A stretch of 16,773 bases of DNA from Pseudomonadota bacterium. GTDB taxonomy: Bacteria > Pseudomonadota > Gammaproteobacteria > Xanthomonadales > Xanthomonadaceae. The stretch is taken from NCBI GenBank assembly GCA_025355485.1, contig JANXZP010000002.1:1-16773 (forward strand), written 5' to 3'. The position numbers and the translations under genes are program-made. Under the pieces are notes generated by a model. The model saw only the letters and a list, made by a program, of their open reading frames with translations, had not been told where the DNA came from and made no database searches. Shown piece by piece: positions 1-7,130 of this stretch (positions are counted from its first letter, which is position 1; the number at the start of each line of letters is the position of its first letter).

Positions 1-141
1 AACGCGTTCATCTGGCTGGATCGCGCCTGCGCACAACGCGACGCAGGCCTGCAACGGCTCAAGTACGATCCGACGTTGCGTTCGCTGCACGGCGACGCCC
101 GTTATTCGGCATTGCTCAGGAAAGTCGGATTACCCATCTAG
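1..141 (+). CDS. C-terminal fragment of a TPR-type protein (partial)
   Basis: An open frame enters from the left edge and ends at a TAG at 139-141, giving the last 46 residues of a protein. The tail contains WLDRACAQRD, then LKYDPTLRSL, then DARYSALLRKVGLP. This pattern (a helical pair with a W-L-D-R-A motif, then a D-P-x-L-R-x-L and R-Y-x-x-L-L-R-K-x-G-L ending) is the usual C-terminus of tetratricopeptide-repeat proteins in this bacterial group. There it often follows a CadC-like winged-helix or a serine/threonine-kinase domain. Which N-terminal domain is present cannot be seen. The gene converges on the thiolase gene with only 28 bases between the stops, and no clear terminator is visible there. 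Confidence 0.72.
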   Translation, partial: NAFIWLDRACAQRDAGLQRLKYDPTLRSLHGDARYSALLRKVGLPI

Positions 142-169
142 CTGGGTTGCCGTGCCTCGCTCCTGCGCG

Positions 170-1366
170 TCAGAGCGCCTCAAAAATTCCCGCCGCGCCC
201 ATGCCGGTGCCGATGCACATCGTGACCATGCCGTATTTCTGTTTGCGTCGGCGCATGCCGTGCACGATGGTTGCGGTGCGCACTGCGCCGGTTGCGCCGA
301 GCGGGTGGCCGAGTGCGATCGCACCGCCGAGTGGATTCACCTTGCCCGGGTCGAGGCCGACATCGAGGATCACTGCGAGCGCCTGCGCCGCGAACGCTTC
401 GTTGAGTTCGATCCAGTCGATCTGATCCTTCGTCAGGCCAGCTTGTGCGAGCGCTTTCGGAATCGCGGCGATCGGGCCGATGCCCATCACTTCCGGGCGT
501 ACGCCGGCGACCGAATAGCCTGCGAAGCGGGCGAGCGGGGTCAGGCCGTATTGCCTGATCGCCGATTCCGACGCAAGCAGCACCGCCGCCGAGCCATCGG
601 ACATCTGCGACGAATTGCCCGCCGTCACGCTGCCACCGTTGCGGAACACCGCGCGCAGTCTCGCGAGCCCTTCGATGCTCGTGTCGGGACGCGGACCTTC
701 GTCGGTGTCGATCATCGCCTCGCGCAGGCGGATCACGTTGCCGTCGAGGTCCGGCACGTGCGAGACGACGTCGTACGGCGTGATCTCGTCCTTGAATTCG
801 CCCGCCGCGATCGCGGCCATCGCCATCTGGTGCGAGGCCAGTGCGAACGCGTCCTGGTCGGCGCGCGAGACTTTCCATTCCTCCGCGACCTTCTCGGCGG
901 TGATGCCCATGCCGTAGGCAATGTTGACGTGATCGTCGCTGAACACCTTAGGACTCATCGCGACCTTGTTGCCCATCATCGGCACCATCGACATCGATTC
1001 GGTGCCGCCCGCGAGCATCAGGTCGGCTTCGCCGAGGCGGATGCGGTCGGCCGCGAGCGCGACGGCCTGCAGGCCCGACGAGCAGAACCGGTTGATCGTC
1101 TGCGCAGCGATGGTGTTCGGCAGGCCCGCGAGCAGCGCGCCGATCCGTGCGACATTCATGCCTTGCTCGCCCTCGGGCATTGCACAGCCAATGATGATGT
1201 CGCCGATCTGTGAAACGTCGATGCCTGGCGCCTGCGCGACGACCGCGCGCAGCACGTGCGCGAGCATTTCATCGGGCCGCGTGTTGCGAAACACGCCGCG
1301 CGGCGCCTTGCCGACTGGCGTGCGGGTTGCGGCGACGATGTAGGCATCCTGGATTTGCTTGCTCAT
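170..1366 (-). CDS. fadA: Acetyl-CoA C-acyltransferase (3-ketoacyl-CoA thiolase)
   Basis: A 398-residue thiolase, the usual family length, which performs the last beta-oxidation step: 3-ketoacyl-CoA plus CoA gives acetyl-CoA and a shortened acyl-CoA. The catalytic residues are visible: acyl-accepting Cys95 in NRFCSSGLQA, His354 in GHPLGATGA, and Cys384 in CIGTGMGAA. The N-terminus (YIVAATRTPVGKAPRG) and NEAFAAQAL are also typical thiolase sequences. The start is an ATG at 1366. A GAGGAA ribosome-binding sequence at 1375-1380 lies inside the last codons of the upstream fadN-like gene, whose stop is only 4 bases away, so translation is probably coupled. The pairing with a FadN-type enzyme points to degradative fatty-acid metabolism rather than biosynthetic acetoacetyl-CoA formation; chain-length preference cannot be read from sequence. 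Confidence 0.95.
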   Translation of the reverse strand: MSKQIQDAYIVAATRTPVGKAPRGVFRNTRPDEMLAHVLRAVVAQAPGIDVSQIGDIIIGCAMPEGEQGMNVARIGALLAGLPNTIAAQTINRFCSSGLQAVALAADRIRLGEADLMLAGGTESMSMVPMMGNKVAMSPKVFSDDHVNIAYGMGITAEKVAEEWKVSRADQDAFALASHQMAMAAIAAGEFKDEITPYDVVSHVPDLDGNVIRLREAMIDTDEGPRPDTSIEGLARLRAVFRNGGSVTAGNSSQMSDGSAAVLLASESAIRQYGLTPLARFAGYSVAGVRPEVMGIGPIAAIPKALAQAGLTKDQIDWIELNEAFAAQALAVILDVGLDPGKVNPLGGAIALGHPLGATGAVRTATIVHGMRRRKQKYGMVTMCIGTGMGAAGIFEAL

Positions 1367-1370
1367 GGGA

Positions 1371-3743
1371 TCAGTTCCTCAGCGGCTTGCCGGTGGTCAG
1401 GGTATGCACGATGCGCTCCTGCGTTTTGGGCATCTGCGCGAGCGCGACGAAGTGTTCGCGTTCGAGTTTGATCAGCCAGTCCTCATCGACCAGCGAACCG
1501 CGATCGACCGCGCCGCCGCACAACACGGTCGCGATGCGGGTAGCGACCTTGAAGTCGTGCTCGGAGATGAAGCGGCCTTCGAGCATATTCACGAGCATCA
1601 TCTTGAACGTCGCGATACCGACGTCGCCGGCGACCGGAATCTGTCGCGCAGGCAGCGGGGGGCGATAGCCGGATTCGGCCAGTGCGCGCGCCTGTTGCTT
1701 GGCGACGTAAAGCAATTCATGCGCGTTGAACACGACGATATCGTCCTTGCGCAGCAGGCCGAGTTCCTTCGCTTCCAGCGCAGAGGTCGAGACCTTCGCC
1801 ATCGCGACGGCCTCGAAATACGGCTTCAATCCCGCGAACACATCGCCGCCCTGGCCAACGCTCAATCCAACGCGCGTGGCGATTTCCTTGAGGCCGCCGC
1901 CGCCGGGCAGCAGGCCGACACCAGCCTCGACCAGGCCGATGTAACTTTCCAGCGCCGCAACCGTGCGCGCCGAATGCATCTGGAACTCGCAGCCGCCGCC
2001 CAGCGCCATGCCGCGTACCGCCGCGACCACCGGCACCTGCGAATACTTCAGGCGCATGCTGGTGGCCTGGAAGGTCGCGATCATGGTGTCGAAATCGGCG
2101 ATCTTGCCCGCTTGTAAAAGCCCCATCGCGCCTTTCAAGTCAGCACCTGCCGAGAACGGCTCGCTGTCCTGCCAGAGCACGAGTCCGTCGAAATCCTGCT
2201 CGGCGGTCGCAACGGCTTTCTGCAAGCCTTCGAGCACGCCGTCGTTGACCGTGTGCATCTTGGTCTTGAAGCCGATCACCGCAATGCCGTCGCCGTCGTG
2301 CCACATGCGCACGGCATCGGTCTCGAACACGGTTTCGCCAGGCGCGAATTTTTCGCCGAGCAGCGGATCGGGGAAACGCTGGCGTTTGTAGACGGGCAGG
2401 GTCGAACGCGGCAGTTTCTTGTTGTGGGCGGGGCTGAAGCTTCCCTCAGCGCCGTGCACACCTTCGCGTCCGTCGTACACCCAGTTCGGCAGCGGCGCGT
2501 TCGACATCGTCTTGCCGGCGACGATGTCGTCAGCGATCCAGCCGGCGACCTGCTTCCAGCCCGCGGCCTGCCAGGTTTCGAACGGACCGAGTTTCCAGCC
2601 GTAGCCCCAGCGAATCGCGAAGTCCACATCGCGCGCGGTGTCTGCGATCGATGCCAGATGGAATGCGCTGTAATGAAACAGGTCGCGGAAAATCGCCCAC
2701 AGGAACTGCGCTTGCGGATGGTTGGACGTGCGCAACGCGGCGAATTTCTCGACCGGGTTCTTGATCTTCAGCATCTCGGCGACTTCCGGCGCGATGTCGC
2801 CGCCGCTGACGCGATAGTCCTTCGTCGCGATGTCGATGACCTGGATGTCCTTGCCGAGCTTGCGGTAGATGCCGGCGCCGGTCTTCTGGCCAAGCGCGCC
2901 TTGGGCGATGAGCGCCTTCAGGAGGTCAGGCACCGCGAAGTATTTGTGCCATGGATCGTCGGGCAGGGTGTCGGCCATGGTCTGGATGACGTGCGCCATC
3001 GTGTCGAGTCCGACCACATCGGCGGTGCGGTAGGTCGCCGACTTTGGCCTACCGATCGCCGGGCCGGTCAGCGCATCGGCGGTGTCGAAGCCAAGCCCGA
3101 ATGCGGCGGTGTGATGGATGGTCGAAAGGATCGAGAACACGCCGATCCGGTTGCCGATAAAGTTCGGCGTGTCCTTCGCGCGGACCACACCTTTCCCCAA
3201 CGTCGATGTCAGGAAAGTTTCAAGTAAATCAAGGGCGTCTGGTGATGTCTTCCTGCAAGGTATCAACTCAGCAAGATGCATGTAGCGCGGTGGATTGAAG
3301 AAGTGCAGGCCGCAAAAACGCTCGTGCAGGGATTCGTCCAGCACGTCGGCTAGTGCATTGATCGAAAGACCCGAAGTGTTGGACGCGAGGATCGCGGTCG
3401 GCGCCACGTGCGGCGCGATCTTCGCGTACAGATCCTTTTTCCAGTCCAGTCGTTCGGCGATGGCTTCGACGATGAGGTCGCAACCCTGCAGCAACCCCAG
3501 ATGCTGGTCGTAGTTGGCCGGCACGATCGCGGCGGCACGATCCTTCGCCGCCAGCGGGGCAGGCGAGAGTTTCGCCAGGTTGGCGATCGCCTTGAGGACG
3601 ATGCTATTCCGGTCGCCTTCCTTCGAGGGCAGATCGAACAGCAGCACATCCACGCCGGCATTGGCCAGGTGCGCTGCGATCTGTGCGCCCATCACACCGG
3701 CGCCAAGAACGGCGGCGCGGCGTACCAGCAGTTTCTTCGTCAT
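1371..3743 (-). CDS. fadN: FadN-type 3-hydroxyacyl-CoA dehydrogenase / enoyl-CoA hydratase
   Basis: A 790-residue bifunctional beta-oxidation enzyme. The dehydrogenase half comes first: a Rossmann GAGVMG at 14-19, SNTS at 121-124, catalytic His147 in HFFNPP, Glu159 and NFIGNRI at 194-200. A second dehydrogenase-like helical region lies around 330-400. The crotonase half follows at about 485-700, with FSAGADLK at 530-537, GMALGGGCEF at 577-586 carrying the first catalytic Glu, and the second Glu606 before GLLPGGGG. This order is the reverse of classical FadB/FadJ and matches Bacillus FadN in order and length, so the symbol rests on architecture. I chose ATG 3743 because the family begins a few residues before the Rossmann strand. 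An in-frame ATG at 3812, touching the upstream stop codon, would add 23 atypical residues. A 29-codon patch at 3189-3275 has unusual codons. Confidence 0.93.
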   Translation of the reverse strand: MTKKLLVRRAAVLGAGVMGAQIAAHLANAGVDVLLFDLPSKEGDRNSIVLKAIANLAKLSPAPLAAKDRAAAIVPANYDQHLGLLQGCDLIVEAIAERLDWKKDLYAKIAPHVAPTAILASNTSGLSINALADVLDESLHERFCGLHFFNPPRYMHLAELIPCRKTSPDALDLLETFLTSTLGKGVVRAKDTPNFIGNRIGVFSILSTIHHTAAFGLGFDTADALTGPAIGRPKSATYRTADVVGLDTMAHVIQTMADTLPDDPWHKYFAVPDLLKALIAQGALGQKTGAGIYRKLGKDIQVIDIATKDYRVSGGDIAPEVAEMLKIKNPVEKFAALRTSNHPQAQFLWAIFRDLFHYSAFHLASIADTARDVDFAIRWGYGWKLGPFETWQAAGWKQVAGWIADDIVAGKTMSNAPLPNWVYDGREGVHGAEGSFSPAHNKKLPRSTLPVYKRQRFPDPLLGEKFAPGETVFETDAVRMWHDGDGIAVIGFKTKMHTVNDGVLEGLQKAVATAEQDFDGLVLWQDSEPFSAGADLKGAMGLLQAGKIADFDTMIATFQATSMRLKYSQVPVVAAVRGMALGGGCEFQMHSARTVAALESYIGLVEAGVGLLPGGGGLKEIATRVGLSVGQGGDVFAGLKPYFEAVAMAKVSTSALEAKELGLLRKDDIVVFNAHELLYVAKQQARALAESGYRPPLPARQIPVAGDVGIATFKMMLVNMLEGRFISEHDFKVATRIATVLCGGAVDRGSLVDEDWLIKLEREHFVALAQMPKTQERIVHTLTTGKPLRN
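1375..1380 (-). promoter_or_regulatory. Ribosome-binding site of fadA inside the end of fadN
   Basis: Reading the minus strand, GAGGAA lies 8 bases before the fadA ATG and overlaps the last sense codons of fadN. Ribosomes finishing fadN therefore pass over the fadA initiation region, which supports coupling of the two genes and fixes the fadA start. Confidence 0.7.
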
Positions 3744-3812
3744 GGCGGTTACTCGTTTGCTATTGAGGAGAATCAATGGGCGACGGCTGCGCTCGATGGA
3801 ATGCCGCAGCAT

Positions 3813-4436
3813 TCACTCGGCGCGCAGGCCAGCCGAGGCGAAACGGATCAATGCCGATGCCGCGCGCTGGCTATGGGCCTTCTCGGTAGTGGCGGCTGGG
3901 CGTCGGATCAGGCCGAAATCGGCCATCGCGTAGGTCAGGGCGCCAGCGGTGAAATCCAGCCGCCAATAGAGTTCTTCCTTGCCGATGCTAGGCAGGCAGG
4001 CGGCGATGGCCTTGGAGAATTCGCGCAGCACATGCCCATAGTTGTCGGAAAGGAACTTGCGCAGGCGCTCGTTCTTCTCGGCGTAGGCACGCGCGAGCAC
4101 GCGCACGAACGCGGAGCCGCCGTGGCGGTCCAGGGTCAATGAAAGCGCGGGCTCGATGAAGGCCGCAAGGATCGGATCGAGTTCTCCCGGATGCACTCGC
4201 AAGGCCTCGCGCAGGGCGGCCAGGCGTTTTTCGCTGAGCTCGTCGAGCCGGCGCCGGAACACCTCGTTGACCAAGTTTTCCTTCGACCCGAAGTGGTAGT
4301 TCACCGCCGCGATATTCACTTCGGCGTGGGTGGTCACCTGTCGCAGCGACGTGCCGGCAAAACCGAATTGAGCGAACAGATCCTCGGCGGCGCTGAGGAT
4401 GCGTTCCTTGGTCGAAAAATGGACGGTGGCGGACAT
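3813..4436 (-). CDS. TetR-family regulator, PsrA-like (fatty-acid responsive)
   Basis: A 207-residue TetR/AcrR repressor. The N-terminal DNA-binding domain spans about 8-55. The helix-turn-helix segment reads TSLRQVTTHAEVN followed by AAVNYHFGSKENL, which closely resembles the PsrA regulator of Pseudomonas as I recall it. The C-terminal domain (about 60-200) is the variable ligand-binding and dimerisation part. The gene lies just upstream of the fadN-fadA pair on the same strand, with 69 bases to the preferred fadN start. A PsrA-like palindrome lies beside its own promoter. I infer an autoregulated repressor of the beta-oxidation module whose ligand is probably a long-chain fatty acid or acyl-CoA. 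The TetR assignment is firm; PsrA equivalence rests on domain similarity, context and operator, not on a search. Confidence 0.9.
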   Translation of the reverse strand: MSATVHFSTKERILSAAEDLFAQFGFAGTSLRQVTTHAEVNIAAVNYHFGSKENLVNEVFRRRLDELSEKRLAALREALRVHPGELDPILAAFIEPALSLTLDRHGGSAFVRVLARAYAEKNERLRKFLSDNYGHVLREFSKAIAACLPSIGKEELYWRLDFTAGALTYAMADFGLIRRPAATTEKAHSQRAASALIRFASAGLRAE

Positions 4437-4482
4437 CGATTTCGCGCTTTGCGGGCCGGGGGTGATGGAAAATCATTCGATT

Positions 4483-4496
4483 GAAACGCTTGTTTA
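4483..4496. promoter_or_regulatory. PsrA-like operator palindrome
   Basis: The sequence GAAACGCTTGTTTA contains AAAC-4 bases-GTTT with perfect dyad symmetry in the outer tetramers. It agrees with the published Pseudomonas PsrA site, G/C-AAAC, 2-4 bases, GTTT-G/C, except at the final base. It directly abuts the -10 hexamer of the minus-strand promoter at 4497-4502 and so covers the expected transcription start. A bound TetR dimer here would block that promoter. The next gene on that strand is the PsrA-like regulator itself, 46 bases away. Confidence 0.6.
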
Positions 4497-4525
4497 AGAG
4501 TAAGCGAGCGCTGCGTCGCGGTCAA
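4497..4525 (-). promoter_or_regulatory. Probable sigma-70 promoter of the TetR-fadN-fadA operon
   Basis: On the minus strand, TTGACC (4520-4525, five of six matches to the -35 consensus) is followed after exactly 17 bases by TACTCT (4497-4502, a weak -10 keeping T1, A2 and T6). Spacing and position, about 60 bases before the regulator's ATG, are right, and the neighbouring operator supports the assignment. The weak -10 lowers confidence. Confidence 0.5.
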
Positions 4526-4540
4526 CCGTCGCTGCAAGAT

Positions 4541-4563
4541 TGCGCCAGTCGACTGTTGGCGCA
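4541..4563. repeat. 7-bp inverted repeat between divergent promoters
   Basis: TGCGCCA at 4541-4547 is repeated in inverted form as TGGCGCA at 4557-4563, around a 9-base centre. A second, offset perfect palindrome, CAGTCGACTG, sits inside it at 4546-4555. No T-run follows and neither flanking gene ends here, so it is not a terminator. It could be an operator for a second regulator, upstream of both the regulator's promoter and ndk. Function unknown. Confidence 0.45.
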
Positions 4564-4626
4564 CCATGAATCGCTTGAGTTCTACCAGCGAAATGTCTCG
4601 CAACCCCCCGTCGCAATGGGCAATCA

Positions 4627-4635
4627 TGGTATTCT
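4627..4635 (+). promoter_or_regulatory. Possible extended -10 promoter for ndk
   Basis: TGGTATTCT gives an extended -10 (TG-n-TATTCT, four of six matches). No convincing -35 is seen 16-18 bases upstream. It would start transcription about 80 bases before the ndk ATG. The 11-mer around it recurs upstream of der. Confidence 0.35.
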
Positions 4636-4719
4636 GCGAAGCTGGAACGCAGCCCGATCCCCGTTGCCAACGCTGGTTCGCGTCCCTCATTCCATCCCCC
4701 CAAATTCCTGGAGCATTGC

Positions 4720-5145
4720 ATGGCGCTGGAGCGCACGCTGTCCATCATCAAACCCGATGCCGTCGCCAAGAACGTGATCGGTGAAATCTATTCGCGTTTC
4801 GAAAAGAACGGCCTGAAGGTCGTTGCGGCGAAGATGAAGCATCTTTCCCGCGCAGAAGCCGAGGGTTTCTACGCGGTGCATCGCGAGCGCCCGTTCTTCA
4901 AGCCGCTGGTCGAGTTCATGATTTCCGGCCCGGTGATGATCCAGGTTCTCGAAGGCGAAGGCGCGATGCTGAAGAACCGCGAACTGATGGGCGCGACCAG
5001 TCCGAAGGACGCCGCACCGGGCACGATCCGCGCCGACTTCGCATCGTCAATCGACGCCAACGCCGTGCACGGTTCGGATTCGCTGGAAAACGCAGCGATT
5101 GAGTCCGCGTATTTCTTCAGCATCACCGAGCTTTGCCCGCGCTGA
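4720..5145 (+). CDS. ndk: Nucleoside diphosphate kinase
   Basis: A 141-residue protein, the typical bacterial NDK length. It moves the gamma-phosphate of ATP onto nucleoside diphosphates in the cytoplasm, balancing the NTP and dNTP pools. Visible signatures are ERTLSIIKPDAV with Lys11 near the nucleotide site, the nucleotide-binding MGATSPKDAAPGTIR segment, and the phospho-accepting His117 in NAVHGSDS. The start follows a CTGGAG-like sequence (4710-4715), so the site is clear. It is the first gene of a + strand run; rlmN follows after 10 bases if its GTG start is used. Nothing in the sequence is aberrant. Confidence 0.97.
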   Translation: MALERTLSIIKPDAVAKNVIGEIYSRFEKNGLKVVAAKMKHLSRAEAEGFYAVHRERPFFKPLVEFMISGPVMIQVLEGEGAMLKNRELMGATSPKDAAPGTIRADFASSIDANAVHGSDSLENAAIESAYFFSITELCPR

Positions 5146-5155
5146 TACCGCCGAC

Positions 5156-6349
5156 GTGACCGACGAATCCGCCATCGTCAACCCCGCTCGAGTCAATCCG
5201 GCTCCGGTTAATCTGTTCGAGCTCGACCGCGCCGGGATGGTCGCGTTCTTCGCCGGCATCGGCGAGGCGCGCTATCGCGCCGAACAGGTGATGAAGTGGA
5301 TCTACCATCGGCATGTCACCAATTTCGCCGAGATGACCGATCTCGGCAAGCCGCTGCGCGCGAAACTGTTGGCTGCATGCGTGATCGAACCGCCGAAGGT
5401 AGTGTTCGAGAAACCGTCGGCGGACGGCACCCACAAGTGGCTGCTCGGCATGGATGGCGGCAACGCGATCGAGGCGGTGTTCATCCCGGACAAGGGGCGC
5501 GGCACCTTGTGCGTTTCATCGCAGGTCGGTTGCGGGCTGGCGTGCACGTTCTGCTCGACCGGCACCCAGGGCTTCAACCGCAATCTTTCGACGGCCGAAA
5601 TCATCGGTCAGGTATGGGTCGCGGCGAAGCACCTCGGCAACGTGCCGCACAAGCAGCGCAAGCTCACCAATGTGGTGATGATGGGCATGGGCGAGCCGCT
5701 GCTAAACTTCGACAACGTGGTGCGCGCGATGGGCATCATGCGCGACGACCTCGGTTTCGGATTGGCGAACAAGCGCGTGACCTTGTCCACTGCCGGTCTG
5801 GTGCCGATGATCGACCGGCTTGCGGTCGAATCCGATGTATCGCTCGCCGTCTCGCTTCACGCGCCGAACGATGAACTCCGCACGCAACTCGTGCCGCTCA
5901 ACAAGAAATACCCGATCGCCGAACTGCTCGATGCCTGCGTGCGTTATGCGCAACGCAAGCCCCGCACCTCGATCACCTTCGAGTACACGATGATGAAGGG
6001 CGTCAACGACAAGCCCGAACACGCGCGCGCGCTGGTCAAGCTGATGCGCGCAATGGACGCGAAGCTGCAACGCGCCAACGCAGCCAAGGTCAACCTGATC
6101 CCGTTCAATCCGTTCCCGGGTACGGGTTATGAGCGTTCGGACGAAATCGACATCCGCAATTTCCAGACGCTGCTTCTCGACAACCAGGTTCTCACGATGG
6201 TTCGCCGCACGCGCGGCGACGATATCGACGCGGCCTGCGGGCAACTGAAAGGCCAGGTACTTGATCGCACCCGCCGTCAGGAAGCGTTCCGCCGCAAACT
6301 CGAATTGAGCGCTCTTGGGCAAAAGGGGATCGTCGATGCGGCTGCGTGA
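5156..6349 (+). CDS. rlmN: Dual-specificity 23S rRNA/tRNA adenine-C2 methyltransferase RlmN
   Basis: A radical-SAM enzyme of 397 residues from the chosen start. It methylates C2 of A2503 in 23S rRNA and of A37 in some tRNAs. The radical-SAM cluster motif is C126-GLA-C130-TF-C133. The two cysteines needed by RlmN/Cfr chemistry are present: C119 before the cluster and C361 near the C-terminus in DAACGQL. GMGEPLLN at 177-184 and SLHAPNDELR at 233-242 are also family hallmarks. The start is uncertain. GTG 5156 lies 10 bases after the ndk stop and gives the usual short N-terminal extension, but it has no clear ribosome-binding site. A TTG at 5099 is in frame but overlaps ndk, and its added residues look like a frame-shadow of ndk. 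Confidence 0.95.
   Translation: MTDESAIVNPARVNPAPVNLFELDRAGMVAFFAGIGEARYRAEQVMKWIYHRHVTNFAEMTDLGKPLRAKLLAACVIEPPKVVFEKPSADGTHKWLLGMDGGNAIEAVFIPDKGRGTLCVSSQVGCGLACTFCSTGTQGFNRNLSTAEIIGQVWVAAKHLGNVPHKQRKLTNVVMMGMGEPLLNFDNVVRAMGIMRDDLGFGLANKRVTLSTAGLVPMIDRLAVESDVSLAVSLHAPNDELRTQLVPLNKKYPIAELLDACVRYAQRKPRTSITFEYTMMKGVNDKPEHARALVKLMRAMDAKLQRANAAKVNLIPFNPFPGTGYERSDEIDIRNFQTLLLDNQVLTMVRRTRGDDIDAACGQLKGQVLDRTRRQEAFRRKLELSALGQKGIVDAAA
6323..6327 (+). promoter_or_regulatory. Ribosome-binding site deciding the pilF start
   Basis: AGGGG, 8 bases before the ATG at 6336, lies inside the end of rlmN. It selects this ATG over an in-frame TTG at 6315 and makes pilF overlap rlmN by 14 bases. Confidence 0.6.
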
Positions 6350-7124
6350 AGCACGGCTCTTGATCGGTGCGACTGTTATTGCGCTGTGCGCGCTTGCTGG
6401 CTGCCATCAAACCGTCGGCGGCGGGCGCAGCCGTGACGTGCGCCAGGAAACCAACCTGCGCGATGATGGCAATGCACCGCATCGCGCATCGCAGACCGAT
6501 ATCGCACTCGCCGAGCAGTACATTGAAGCCGGTCAGTACGAGATCGCGCTCGGCCGCCTGCAAAACGCAGTGAAGCTCGAGCCGTCGTCCGCCGATGCCT
6601 ACACGATGCTCGGCGTGTTGTACGAACGGATCAATCGCCCGGCGCAGGCCGAGGCGAGTTATGCCAAATCAGCCAAGCTTGCGCCGGACAAAGGCGACAT
6701 TCTCAACAACTATGGCGGATGGCTGTGCCGTTCCGGCCATCCGCTCGAATCCGATGTCTGGTTCCGCAAGGCGCTTGCCGATCCGTTCTACAAGACACCG
6801 GTTGTCGCGCTCGGCAACGCCGCCACTTGCGCGATCAAGGCCGGCAAGCCTGAACTGGCCGAAGGCTACGATCGTCAGGTTCTCGCGCTGGATGCGGCCA
6901 ATGCGGGCGCATTGCAGGAATTGGCAACGACCCTGCACCAGCGCGGCGACGATCTGCATGCACGCGCGTTCGTGGAGCGGCTGCTTGCCACAGACAAGCC
7001 CGCGCCAGAGATGCTCGACCTTGCCGCGCAGATCGAGGACAAGCTCGGCGACGCAGCCGCGGCACGCGGCTATCGCAATCGCATCGCCACCGAATTCCCC
7101 CAATACACTTCAGGCAAACGCTGA
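6336..7124 (+). CDS. pilF: Type IV pilus biogenesis lipoprotein PilF/PilW
   Basis: A 262-residue TPR lipoprotein, the pilotin that in Pseudomonas brings the PilQ secretin to the outer membrane. The signal peptide (basic MRLREAR, hydrophobic LLIGATVIALCAL) ends in the lipobox LAGC, with lipidated Cys23. Residue +2 is His, not Asp, which is consistent with outer-membrane sorting. TPR units cover about 53-155, including ALAEQYIEAGQYEIALGRL, and LNNYGGWLCRSG, the PilF/PilW family signature; further helical repeats continue to about 250. It overlaps rlmN by 14 bases and is followed 6 bases later by rodZ, so it is almost certainly in the same transcript. Presence of the gene implies a type IV pilus encoded elsewhere. 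Confidence 0.93.
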   Translation: MRLREARLLIGATVIALCALAGCHQTVGGGRSRDVRQETNLRDDGNAPHRASQTDIALAEQYIEAGQYEIALGRLQNAVKLEPSSADAYTMLGVLYERINRPAQAEASYAKSAKLAPDKGDILNNYGGWLCRSGHPLESDVWFRKALADPFYKTPVVALGNAATCAIKAGKPELAEGYDRQVLALDAANAGALQELATTLHQRGDDLHARAFVERLLATDKPAPEMLDLAAQIEDKLGDAAAARGYRNRIATEFPQYTSGKR

Positions 7125-7130
7125 ACGTCC

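Noticed and set aside
142..169. Terminator between the TPR tail and fadA.
   Set aside because: The 28-base convergent gap has no stable stem and no T-run on either strand.
152..1213. Long open frame on the + strand opposite the thiolase gene (also similar ones opposite fadN, rlmN and der).
   Set aside because: The predicted product is His/Arg/Asp-rich with no domain logic. Long antisense frames are expected from strong G/C third-position bias, and the opposite strand carries intact catalytic motifs.
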